Under the pieces are notes generated by a model, which ran no database searches, had not been told where the DNA came from, and saw only the letters and a list, made by a program, of their open reading frames with translations. A stretch of DNA of 48,206 nucleotides, from NCBI RefSeq assembly GCF_008369935.1, contig NZ_VTUZ01000058.1:1-48206 (forward strand). The letters are read 5' to 3'. This DNA is from Paraburkholderia panacisoli (GTDB lineage: Bacteria > Pseudomonadota > Gammaproteobacteria > Burkholderiales > Burkholderiaceae). The translations under genes were made by a program, and so were the position numbers. Within the stretch, counting starts at the first letter, position 1. Each line of letters opens with the position of its first letter. Positions 24,594 through 32,653 of the stretch are shown here, in pieces.

Positions 24594-26756
24594 CTAGAAA
24601 TTCGACAGGCCGTCGGCCAGCACGGTGATCGATGCCTGAGTGTCGAGCGGGTCCAGCGCGCCCTGGCTCAGGTCCGTGAGGTCTTTGACACCGGCGGCAG
24701 AGGTCACGCGTGCCTTCGTGACCCGCATCGCGGGGGGCCTGTTGCTCTGCCGGGGTACGTTCCAGACGAACTTCCCCGAATCCTTGGAACTGTCGAGCTG
24801 GACGAGCTGGTTGAAGATGCGATCCGGCGTGCCGCTGCTCCGAAGGGTGTATTCCACGCGAAGCTGGGCCTTGGTCACGCCTGCTTCGAGCGTGAAAGTG
24901 ATCGGATCGATCATGTTGCCGAGCGGGTTCTGCAGCGTGATTTCTGCGTGGCCGTGCTTCGGCATGACCTCAACGACCTCGCCGACGATCGGCATACCGG
25001 CCGTGAGCGTCAGCGTCACCTTGTAACTCAAGGGCTGGCTCATCGTCTGCCCGAATGGCTTGGTGATGAGCACGGGGGCCGAGTCTTTCTTGAGCGCGAT
25101 CGACTTTTCCCAATCGGCGTATCGAAGGTCGACCTTGGCGCTGCTGATGACATCCCATGGCAGACCGGTTGCATCCAGTGACACGCTCAGGACGCCAATG
25201 TCCACGCCGCCGAGATCCAGATAGTTGTTGTCGGTCTGGCTGGCGGCCGACACGCGGAACGGCGGTGTGCCGTCGTTGTAGGAGACCAGGTAGCTGTACT
25301 GGATCGTCTTGTCTTTGGTATCCCTGCCGAAGACGCCGTTGAGTATCTCGCTGTTCGGCTGATCTTTGCTCATCAGATATTCGATGCTGGCGACTTCCTT
25401 GGCATCCTTGTTCAGGAGCTTCTGCCCGGCAAACGTCAGCTGTGTCACGACGAAGCGATCGATCTGCCTGGTCTTCATGTAGTCGATGTTCGGCGGCCTG
25501 ACCGTCAGATCCACCTTGATGTGCGGGACATCATTGAGATTGATGAGCTGGAACACGTTCCTGACGGTCTTCTCATCGACGAGGGCATTGATTTTCGACA
25601 ACTGCGCCTGTGGCGATTTCGGCAAGGTCACAGCTTGCGTCAGCTTGTAGGTCCTTGCCTGCTCCTGGACCGTTTTGATTTGACGCACGTCTTCGATCCT
25701 GAGGTCGGCGAGACTCACCGACGGAAGTTGCGCCTGCGTCATGACCTCGAGCTGCTTTGCAGCCCAGTCGGTCAGCAACTCTTGAACGTTTTTCTTGTCA
25801 TTGGGGGACGCGACGGCGGGAAGCACGATTTCGGTGGCGCTGTTGATCGCATCGTTGAATTCCTTGCCGCGCACGACCTCCTGCCGATAGGTGCGTCCCC
25901 ATGCTCCCGTCTTGACCTGTTCTTCGATATTCAGCTTTGCGAGAACTTCATGCTTGAGGGAGACGGTGGCCCTGGCCTCAGGCAACAGGCCGTCGAAGGT
26001 GACGGTGTAGACGACTGTAAGGACACTGCTGGCGCCGGCAGCGACATCATATGCCTCAGGCTTGGTGGGCTGATCGAATGCCCAGCCGCCTAGACCATGC
26101 CAGAAAAGGTTGGCGCCAAGATCGCTCAGATTGAAGGTGATCACGGCCGCGTTGCTGTTGAACTGCGAAGGCGTGGTCTCGAAGGCACCCGTGAATGTCG
26201 GCGTGTGACCGTCATAGGCTTCCTTGTTGGCGAACGCCTGCACCACGACCTTTCCCGACGTATAGAGAATCGGTGCGATCTTGATGTTGCTGTCCGGCAG
26301 GAACTGCTCCCACTGGTCGCTTCCGTCCCACGTCGCCTTCCTCTTCGCGGCGGCTTCATCGTTAAAGCCAAGTTCTGCCTTCAGCGATGCCACCTTGGTC
26401 GCGTCGTTCGCGTCCATGGCCTTGCACAGCGCCAGGGTCGTTTTCGCGATCGTGGAAGTGCTTGTATCTCCCCGGATGGCATCCACGAACTTGCTCTTCA
26501 CTTGCGGATTGTCCGTGTCGGGCATTGGCAGCGCGACGGTCATCGTGCAGATGCCGCCCGCTTTCACGCCTGAACCGAAATACCACGTGAGGTTGAAGCT
26601 GGGGGTGCCCTTGTCGGAAAGGTAGGTCGGCTTCTCGGCCATTGCGTAGAACGTGTTCTTGTCCTCGCTGTCGGGAAAGACGATGTAGCTATTGACCGAG
26701 TCCTTGAAAGCGCCGGGAACGTTGTTCACCGTTACAGCAGGCGAAAGCTTGAGCAT
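24594..26756 (-). CDS. Large operon protein with FYAMAEKP module (720 aa)
   Basis: Start ATG 26756, with AAAGGAGTAGACCC upstream. The shared N-terminal module is at residues 24-75: YIVFPDSEDKNTFYAMAEKP (F36, Y37, P43), then FNLTWYFGSGVKAGGICTMT. An insertion of about 60 residues, rich in Ala and charged residues, follows (about 90-150). The centre includes a helix-rich stretch (about 270-400). The C-terminus has the Trp-strand modules VSLDATGLPWDVISSAKVDL and KFVWNVPRQSN. It resembles the 725-residue protein in length and order of regions. No export signal, no membrane segment, no recognised active site. Function unknown. Confidence 0.88.
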   Translation of the reverse strand: MLKLSPAVTVNNVPGAFKDSVNSYIVFPDSEDKNTFYAMAEKPTYLSDKGTPSFNLTWYFGSGVKAGGICTMTVALPMPDTDNPQVKSKFVDAIRGDTSTSTIAKTTLALCKAMDANDATKVASLKAELGFNDEAAAKRKATWDGSDQWEQFLPDSNIKIAPILYTSGKVVVQAFANKEAYDGHTPTFTGAFETTPSQFNSNAAVITFNLSDLGANLFWHGLGGWAFDQPTKPEAYDVAAGASSVLTVVYTVTFDGLLPEARATVSLKHEVLAKLNIEEQVKTGAWGRTYRQEVVRGKEFNDAINSATEIVLPAVASPNDKKNVQELLTDWAAKQLEVMTQAQLPSVSLADLRIEDVRQIKTVQEQARTYKLTQAVTLPKSPQAQLSKINALVDEKTVRNVFQLINLNDVPHIKVDLTVRPPNIDYMKTRQIDRFVVTQLTFAGQKLLNKDAKEVASIEYLMSKDQPNSEILNGVFGRDTKDKTIQYSYLVSYNDGTPPFRVSAASQTDNNYLDLGGVDIGVLSVSLDATGLPWDVISSAKVDLRYADWEKSIALKKDSAPVLITKPFGQTMSQPLSYKVTLTLTAGMPIVGEVVEVMPKHGHAEITLQNPLGNMIDPITFTLEAGVTKAQLRVEYTLRSSGTPDRIFNQLVQLDSSKDSGKFVWNVPRQSNRPPAMRVTKARVTSAAGVKDLTDLSQGALDPLDTQASITVLADGLSNF

Positions 26757-26818
26757 GGGTCTACTCCTTTGTGCGAAAGGGTTGCCGCGAAGTTGTCTTG
26801 ACGATCCCGTGACCTCGT

Positions 26819-27766
26819 CTATCGCGGTGGTTCAGGAATTGGCGCGCCCGCCTCTGCGACGAGGCGAGCACCACCGTTCTGCGCGAACCACATACCCAGA
26901 TCTACCGTACGGCTGATCTGGAACGTCACGCTTTCAGGGATGGACTTCCTCAGCCTGACCGGGAACGAGGACAGGTAGATTGCATCTGCACCCATCTGCT
27001 GAAGTTTGTCGAAGAGCATCTTCGCGAGCGTCGCGCGGAGTTCGTCAGTCGCTTTGTCGCGTACGCGGGACGAGACATTGGGTGTGTCCATGTTGACAAT
27101 GTGCAGACGCCCGCTCGCGATCGCATCGTTCAACGCGACGGCGCACATGTCGAGCGTTGGCGGCTCGGGGGGAGGCGGATCCTTCTTTCTTGAGAAGAAG
27201 CCGCCGGACTTCTCTTCGACAGGCTTGGGTGCGAGGGACTTCACGATGTCGACGAGGTCGCCCGCGATCTCGACAGTCGCGCTTTCGTCCAGGGAGAGCG
27301 TGCCTGCATAGTCGAGCACCAGCACACCTGGTTTGCCGCGAAACGCGTTGATGGTCTCCAGCTTCTCTGCCGCTGTCAGCGTTTCGCTGAAGACCACGCG
27401 GTTAGAGGGCATCCCTGAAGCCTGATTGGGTCCGACCGTGTGCAGCACACCGCTCGCGCTTCCAATCGTGAGGGTTGCCGTCACGTCCGAGAGTGGCGCA
27501 GCGTCGAGCCGGATTTCATCGGCATCCGGGTAGTGGGTCGCGATGTCGGCGCGGGCTGATTCCAGCGCGCTCTCGTCGGCCTGCCAGACGGCCTGTACGG
27601 AGACCATGGCCCCACCGGGGCTTGAGAGGAGGCTGGCCTTGACGGCTCCCTGCTCGATCTCGATGCCTGGCGATCCGGGTACGAAGACGAAATCTCCGTC
27701 CTTGGGCGACCCGACCGGGAGGTAGTAGAGTTCGCCAACATAGTGGCCTTTCGGAAGATCAGTCAT
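26819..27766 (-). CDS. Short operon paralogue lacking the C-terminal modules (315 aa)
   Basis: I place the start at ATG 27766 (MTDLPKGHYVGELYYLPVGS), whose ATGA overlaps the stop of the 609-residue gene; the longer frame lies inside that gene. The N-terminus has the aromatic strand (GELYYLPVG). The middle has a proline/charged linker (FFSRKKDPPPPEPPTLD, about residues 205-221). The end is a helix-strand part (LRATLAKMLFDKLQQMGADA ... VTFQISRTVDLGMWFAQNGG) comparable to the central region of the larger neighbours. It therefore looks like the N-terminal and central parts alone. Translational coupling to the first gene is likely. Function unknown. Confidence 0.85.
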   Translation of the reverse strand: MTDLPKGHYVGELYYLPVGSPKDGDFVFVPGSPGIEIEQGAVKASLLSSPGGAMVSVQAVWQADESALESARADIATHYPDADEIRLDAAPLSDVTATLTIGSASGVLHTVGPNQASGMPSNRVVFSETLTAAEKLETINAFRGKPGVLVLDYAGTLSLDESATVEIAGDLVDIVKSLAPKPVEEKSGGFFSRKKDPPPPEPPTLDMCAVALNDAIASGRLHIVNMDTPNVSSRVRDKATDELRATLAKMLFDKLQQMGADAIYLSSFPVRLRKSIPESVTFQISRTVDLGMWFAQNGGARLVAEAGAPIPEPPR

Positions 27767-29592
27767 TCGGAAGCCCCTTGACGGGCGGGCGCAGGTTCCT
27801 GACGCGCTCCGCCGCGATACATGCCAATGTGGAGGTCCTGTCCGGGCGCGAGGAATGCCGACCACGCGGTCGAGGAGTCGTCCTCGCCTGTGTACTCCCG
27901 GAAGCGATAGCGACGCCTGAAGAGACTGGCGGCGAAGTAGTTGAACTGGCCTTCAGGCGTGGCAGGCGTAAAACCCAGCACGACGCGCTCCGCATCGTCC
28001 GACTCCACTGCGAACTCCAGCCTCGCCAAGGTGGTGTCATCGTGGAACTGCACGACGATGCGGACGCTCTGCGTGCCGTACTCGTGAAATGACGTCATAT
28101 CCAGTTCGACCGGGCGGCAGGGCAGGTCGAGCTTGATCACGTTCGCAAGATTCGCGGGGTCGCGCGCGGAAATCGAGAGGCGCATTGGCGCGTCCGTAGC
28201 GCCAAGGAGGTAGGTGGCCTCCGGGTGCGCAGCGTCCAGCGCGCCGGACATGCGCGTTTGGTCCGGCGCTACCGTGAATGCGAACGAGATCTCCGCATCC
28301 TGGAGCAACTCGATGGTGGCGCGTACCGTGACATAGGTCACTGACAGTTGGCTTGCATCGACGAAGAGGTAGTCGTCGGTCCTGTCGGACCATGGTCCGT
28401 CAGTGACGTCGCTTTCGCCGACCACCTTCACGCTGGTGCTGTAGGGCTTGGCCGAATTGATCTTCGCGTACTTCAGGTCGAGGGTGGTAGATCGAGGCTG
28501 CGCCGGGTAAAGCACGATGGACCGCGCTTCCGTGCTGCCTGATGCCGAGACGTCCTTGTTCACCCGCACGGTCACAGCGATCTGATTACAATTCACGAAA
28601 CTCTGGGGAAGTCCCGAGGCAACCGTGAGATGGCGGGTTCGCAATTCGTCCGGCAGCAGCGGGACAGGTGTGAACGCAGTCACGCGATCTCGCGTCGTGC
28701 GTCCCGCGACAAAACCGAACGGGTCGTAGCGCAGGAATACCGGCACGCCTGTCATCAGTGGCGTGCGCAAATCCCAGGTCGTCGAATCGGGAATTGCATC
28801 TGCGGACTGATCGAGCGTGATGTGCGGGCCGTCGTCGATCCGCGGGCAAGGCGCAAAGCGCCCGAAGAAATGACGGAAGCGGCCGGCCAGCGCGAGCCCG
28901 AGCCCGATTCCTGCGGGCACGGGCTCGCCGTCGAACCGAAACAGCGCAGTCGGAGGATTGTCCAGAAACCGGACCAACGCATCGAACGCAAGGCTTGCTC
29001 CCACAGGATTGAGCGCCGTGCGCAGCGCGTCGGGAACATCGCGCGCATTGAAACGAATGGTCGCCTCGAGGCGAGGCAGGACGGCGGGCACTTCGCATTC
29101 GATCGCGGCACGTGCAATGGTGACTCCGCCTGTCGCGAGCGCACCAAAGAGCAGCCGCGCGGTGAGTAGCGAGATACGTGCATTGATCGTGGCGCGCCTC
29201 GCGCTTTCCCAGGCAAACGGCGCCGACGCGTGCGAATCGCCGCATTCCACGTGAACGTAGCTTCCGGTGGTGAACGTAAGCGGAAGCAGGGTAGTGCCAC
29301 TGCGGACCTTGCTGAGGATGTCGTATGCATCGGAGAGGTCACCGTCCTGCTCCAACGCCATTTCGATCATCGCGTATAAGCTGTTGTCGATATTGGGATC
29401 ATTCTTGTCGGAGAAGAACTCCAGAAAGAACACCGGAGAGCCGTCCAGCCTTGTCGCAAGACTCGCCGCCTTTGGAACGGCGAAGTAAAGATGCGGGTTG
29501 TCGTACGCCGAAAGCAGATCGAAGTTCTCCGTCCGAATGACACTTTGCCAACACGGCGTACCTTGCGCGGCAATGATCGGTAACGAGGGCAT
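27763..29592 (-). CDS. First gene of the unknown operon (609 aa)
   Basis: ATG 29592 (MPSLPIIAAQGTPCWQSVIR) is chosen because GAGGTGAAG precedes it; the frame could extend to a TTG at 29613. Residues 30-55 carry the family N-terminal motif (YDNPHLYFAVPKAASLATRL, then SPVFFLEFFS). The central region is Ala/Arg/Leu-rich (about 130-270). The C-terminal half is strand-rich with features of the repeated module (DLKYAKINSAKPYSTSVKVV, VTYVTVRATIELL, GQFNYFAASLFRRRYRFREY). No signal peptide. It begins an operon of ten genes that runs without a gap above 102 bases to 16579. No known family is recognised. Confidence 0.88.
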   Translation of the reverse strand: MPSLPIIAAQGTPCWQSVIRTENFDLLSAYDNPHLYFAVPKAASLATRLDGSPVFFLEFFSDKNDPNIDNSLYAMIEMALEQDGDLSDAYDILSKVRSGTTLLPLTFTTGSYVHVECGDSHASAPFAWESARRATINARISLLTARLLFGALATGGVTIARAAIECEVPAVLPRLEATIRFNARDVPDALRTALNPVGASLAFDALVRFLDNPPTALFRFDGEPVPAGIGLGLALAGRFRHFFGRFAPCPRIDDGPHITLDQSADAIPDSTTWDLRTPLMTGVPVFLRYDPFGFVAGRTTRDRVTAFTPVPLLPDELRTRHLTVASGLPQSFVNCNQIAVTVRVNKDVSASGSTEARSIVLYPAQPRSTTLDLKYAKINSAKPYSTSVKVVGESDVTDGPWSDRTDDYLFVDASQLSVTYVTVRATIELLQDAEISFAFTVAPDQTRMSGALDAAHPEATYLLGATDAPMRLSISARDPANLANVIKLDLPCRPVELDMTSFHEYGTQSVRIVVQFHDDTTLARLEFAVESDDAERVVLGFTPATPEGQFNYFAASLFRRRYRFREYTGEDDSSTAWSAFLAPGQDLHIGMYRGGARQEPAPARQGASE

Positions 29593-30044
29593 GGCTTTCT
29601 TCACCTCACACAAGACAGCGTTCTCATCCTTAGGGCGCGAACGTCATCAAAAACATCGAAACAAAATTCGGTGTTTAAATAGGAAGACGTATTTGCTAAT
29701 TCAATCCATTTTGGATATTCAACATCCTTGCTGTGAGTGAGCCTGGAGAACGGCTCGTCAGAAAGCCTTCAGAAAACTGAAAAGAAATCGAGATCGATAC
29801 GTGTATGCGGCAAATTTACGAGCGTCATCCACGAGCCGATGTTGCCGTCGACGCGTGACTTGCAGAAAGTCCTGCTACGCCTTAAGTGGATACAACGCCC
29901 GGCCTGCATTACACCGGGGGACACTTCAGTCAACCGCAATGTCCGAATCCGAATAATTGAAAAATTCAAAATTATGCTGAGTGCATAAACATGAATTTCT
30001 CATCTTTTTAGTGTCGATTCGATTGTCGCGGCGTTAGATACACA
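29593..30044. other. AT-rich leader between the LuxR-type regulator and the operon
   Basis: This 452-base gap is clearly lower in GC than its surroundings and has no supported gene. It should contain the operon promoter on the minus strand. I cannot assign -35/-10 boxes with confidence. Candidate regulator sites were not resolved. Confidence 0.5.
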
Positions 30045-30488
30045 TTAGGATTCGTCCGATCTTTTTCCTATGCCACATTTCGCGTATCGGCTGGCAATCC
30101 ATGCTGTAAGTTGTCTTGTTGATTGCAGCCCAAACTTGCGCAGCAAACGCTCCCGATGCTTGTCCACGGTGCGAGGACTGACCTGAAGAACACGCCCGAT
30201 ATGCTTGCTACTATGTCCGCGGCATAGAAGGCGCAGCACCCGCATTTCGGTTTCGCTTATCCGAACTCCGCCCAGATCGAGCTCACCCGGCCAGTCGGAT
30301 TCGTCCGGAAGGTCGAAACACGGCAGTGCGAAAGTGGACGGAACACCAGTTTTCTGCTTGACGCGGCTGGTATAACGTCGTGCTGTATCAAGGCCGATTT
30401 CGAGGCGCGAAGCAATTGCCCTGTTACTTAACCCGAGGCGTAACAGATCCAGGACTTCTTTCTCTCGGGGCGTGAGACTTGAGTCCAT
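30045..30488 (-). CDS. LuxR-type regulator with two tandem HTH domains and no sensor domain
   Basis: A 147-residue protein made of two GerE/LuxR helix-turn-helix domains. The first, about residues 4-52, is LTPREKEVLDLLRLGLSNRA followed by IASRLEIGLDTARRYTSRVK. The second, about 78-132, is ISETEMRVLRLLCRGHSSKH followed by IGRVLQVSPRTVDKHRERLL. No receiver, PAS or autoinducer domain is present. Ordinary LuxR proteins have one C-terminal HTH after a sensor domain. The second domain keeps the usual 'S-RTV--H---+--K' recognition helix; the first has TARRYTSRVKQK. It lies upstream of the ten-gene operon on the same strand, 452 bases away, and so is the likely local regulator. The ribosome site is weak. 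Confidence 0.85.
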   Translation of the reverse strand: MDSSLTPREKEVLDLLRLGLSNRAIASRLEIGLDTARRYTSRVKQKTGVPSTFALPCFDLPDESDWPGELDLGGVRISETEMRVLRLLCRGHSSKHIGRVLQVSPRTVDKHRERLLRKFGLQSTRQLTAWIASRYAKCGIGKRSDES

Positions 30489-30697
30489 TGAATCCGTCGG
30501 GTGATTTTCATGATCGTGACGTAGAGCGCATCAAAACTGTTAGCTTTGCGACAGTGCACCCGGAGACCTGCAAGGAGTAAAAAGGGGAAGTCGTTTGATA
30601 TCGAAGGCCTGAGAGTTTGTCGGAGCTCGGTCGAAAACGGCTATCCGAAGGATAAGGTTGTGCGTTGGCGGGGCAACAAGTTGCCGAGAGCATATAG

Positions 30698-31145
30698 ATG
30701 AGTCGCTTTGTGCGCGTTGATCGTCAAACCGGTTATCTGTTTCCACCGTCGGTGGAGGACTGGTTGCCGGATTACCAGGAGAAGGCGTTTGTGTAGGTGC
30801 TGCTGCTCGCCAACGAAATGATGCTGATCAAGCTAGACCGCATTGCCTTGGGCGGCACGAAGGTCAAAGCCAACGCGAGTAAGTAGCGCGCGCTGTCGCA
30901 CGGACACATCGGCCGGATCGAAGCGCAGTTGCGCGAAGAAGTGCAGCAGTTGAGGCGCGAGCGCAGGAGCGATTCGCGGACGGGCAGAAGGATTACGAAG
31001 CCAGGGTGACGCGTCGCGAGGCACAGCGCAAAGAGCCAAGAAGTCGCCGGGCAAGGACCCGAAACCGCTGCAAGGCGCTGCCACGGAACGCGACCAGATC
31101 AACACCGGTGTTCGGCATCATCAAGCCTGTGATCGGATTCCGACA
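30698..31145 (+). mobile_element. IS1182-family transposase remnant
   Basis: MSRFVRVDRQTGYLFPPSVE followed by DWLP is the N-terminus of IS1182 transposases. After an internal deletion the frame continues VLLLANEMMLIKLDRIALGG and TKVKANASK, stop, RALSHGHIGRIEAQLREEVQ, the 'ALDGTK-KANAS+HKALS' section. A last scrap, PVFGIIKPVIGFR (about 31104-31145), is the C-terminal end. Two TAG stops, frame changes and large deletions make it dead. Inverted-repeat ends were not identified. Confidence 0.82.
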
Positions 31146-31434
31146 TAAATTTGCGTGGCTTTTCAGTCATTACGATGCGCGTCGGTTAAGGAGTCGAGCA
31201 GCACCAGGACTTCGCCGAGGTCTCGCTGGAAGAACTGTTGTTCGCCGGAGGCTTTCATGAAGGAGGCGTCGGATCGGTTTCGACCGGTGGCGGAACTGTG
31301 TTCGCCGAATTCGCCGCCGAAGTGATCGGAGCGGCATCGACAGCATGATCTGAATCGGGCGGCGTGGCGGCTTCGAGCGTAGCGGGCGGGGATCTTATGA
31401 CCTTTCCCTTTGACACAGATCGGCATCGAGCTCC
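31146..31434. other. Intergenic debris, nothing recognised
   Basis: Lies between the IS1182 remnant and the end of the GH19 gene. Open frames exist on both strands but none has a start with a site or a familiar sequence. Confidence 0.4.
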
Positions 31435-32070
31435 CTATTTGAGCAAGACGTCGCAGCATAGCTTGTAGCGCGCGTCGCGCTCCGACTTGCCGTCCATGGC
31501 AGGATTGATTGCCCGTGTGCACGCGTCAAAGTCGCGTCGGTCAGCGGCCTCGTTGCAGCCGCGAGACTTCCAGTACCAGCCGGCGCTGCGCGCTGCGAGC
31601 CGATCGTCCGTCGCGAGCTGATCCGGGTCATTCACGAGGTCGACGCCGAGCGCGCGGCCGGCGTCCCGGTAGTTATCCTTGAACGTAACCTGCTTGAGCC
31701 CGCGCCCCCGATAGCGCCAGCCGTCTCCGCTCGCGGTGTCGCCGTTACCAAATCGGCGGCCGTAGGCCAGGTTGGCAATCTGCTGTTGCCTTGCGATAGG
31801 GACCGTCTTTTCGCCTGGCTGTCGTCCGAGTTGCGAACGCATGCCGGAGGGAATGCGCGAGAAAATTTTCAGTGCATCCGGTGCATAGTTGAAGCTCTCG
31901 CTCAGCAGCCTGAATCCGCCGCTCTCATGCCCCATCTGCGCAAGCCACGCGGCAAGACGCGCGGGGGTGTTGATGTCGAACTCGTCGGCGGCCGCCGTGA
32001 TCGGTGAGATCCAGCGTTCGGCGAGTGCCGACGAAAGGTTCGCCGCGCGGTGGAATGTCTCAGTGTCCAT
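31435..32070 (-). CDS. GH19 chitinase-like endolysin
   Basis: A 211-residue protein of the GH19 lysozyme-like superfamily. Motifs are RLAAWLAQMGHESGGFRLLS with the likely catalytic Glu49, SFNYAPDAL, AYGRRFGNGDTASGDGWRYR, GRGLKQVTFKDNYRDAGRAL, and SAGWYWKSRGCNEAADRRDF. This is the arrangement of phage endolysins that cleave peptidoglycan glycan strands. ATG 32070 has GGAGATCGT upstream; the longer frame adds nonsense. There is no signal peptide, so it needs a holin or a secretion apparatus (for example T6SS) to reach the wall. No holin, spanin or tail gene is nearby. It could be a prophage relic or could serve lysis-mediated release of something encoded nearby. Confidence 0.85.
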   Translation of the reverse strand: MDTETFHRAANLSSALAERWISPITAAADEFDINTPARLAAWLAQMGHESGGFRLLSESFNYAPDALKIFSRIPSGMRSQLGRQPGEKTVPIARQQQIANLAYGRRFGNGDTASGDGWRYRGRGLKQVTFKDNYRDAGRALGVDLVNDPDQLATDDRLAARSAGWYWKSRGCNEAADRRDFDACTRAINPAMDGKSERDARYKLCCDVLLK

Positions 32071-32653
32071 ACGATCTCCAAAGAAGAAACCGTCAGAATG
32101 CCGCGCACTTGTCTGCAATGCTGACAAATGAGATCTAACGACCGGCCGCCGCGCTTTATATGATAGAAGGTCTGGCCATGCAACGGTGTGGATTACGTAA
32201 ATCCACCTTTCGAAAGACCCTAGCTCACACGAGTAATCAACGCTGTCGGGCGTCGACTCGAACTTCATCGCGCTTGAATCGCCGGGCCACGATTTGAGTC
32301 GATTGTCAATACGCAATAAGTGGCATACCGATCACGTCTGAATAATCCTAAGTTAAATACGTCACCCTACGCTTCGTTCACCGAGTGGCGGCGCTCAAGA
32401 ACTTCGACATAGCGCTCGCGTCTGCAGATCCGTAAGCAATCTGGACGGGTTAGCCGAACCGCGTTCGAGCAATCGCAGTTGCACGAGCGCCCGGGTGGAC
32501 CTTCAATTACCTCACTCGGTTTTCGCGGGGGTCGTAATCGGATCGTGTGCTCGGACGCCTGGGATCACGTATGACGCCGCGCAATCACATCGTGTGCATC
32601 CAGACGATGATGCTTGATCGTTTTGCTGATCGATTAATAGATATGAGTTACTT
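32071..32653. other. Intergenic, nothing recognised
   Basis: About 580 bases between the divergent endolysin and membrane-protein genes. Presumably promoters for both; no boxes assigned. More AT-rich near 32600-32650. Confidence 0.4.

Noticed and set aside
16579..29592. Operon as a phage tail, contractile injection system, T6SS or tailocin
   Set aside because: No sheath, tube, baseplate, spike, AAA ATPase or tape-measure protein was recognised, and no gene order resembling those systems. A distant structural relation cannot be excluded from sequence alone.
30698..31145. Functional transposase gene
   Set aside because: Two in-frame stops and large internal deletions; only three islands of IS1182 similarity remain.
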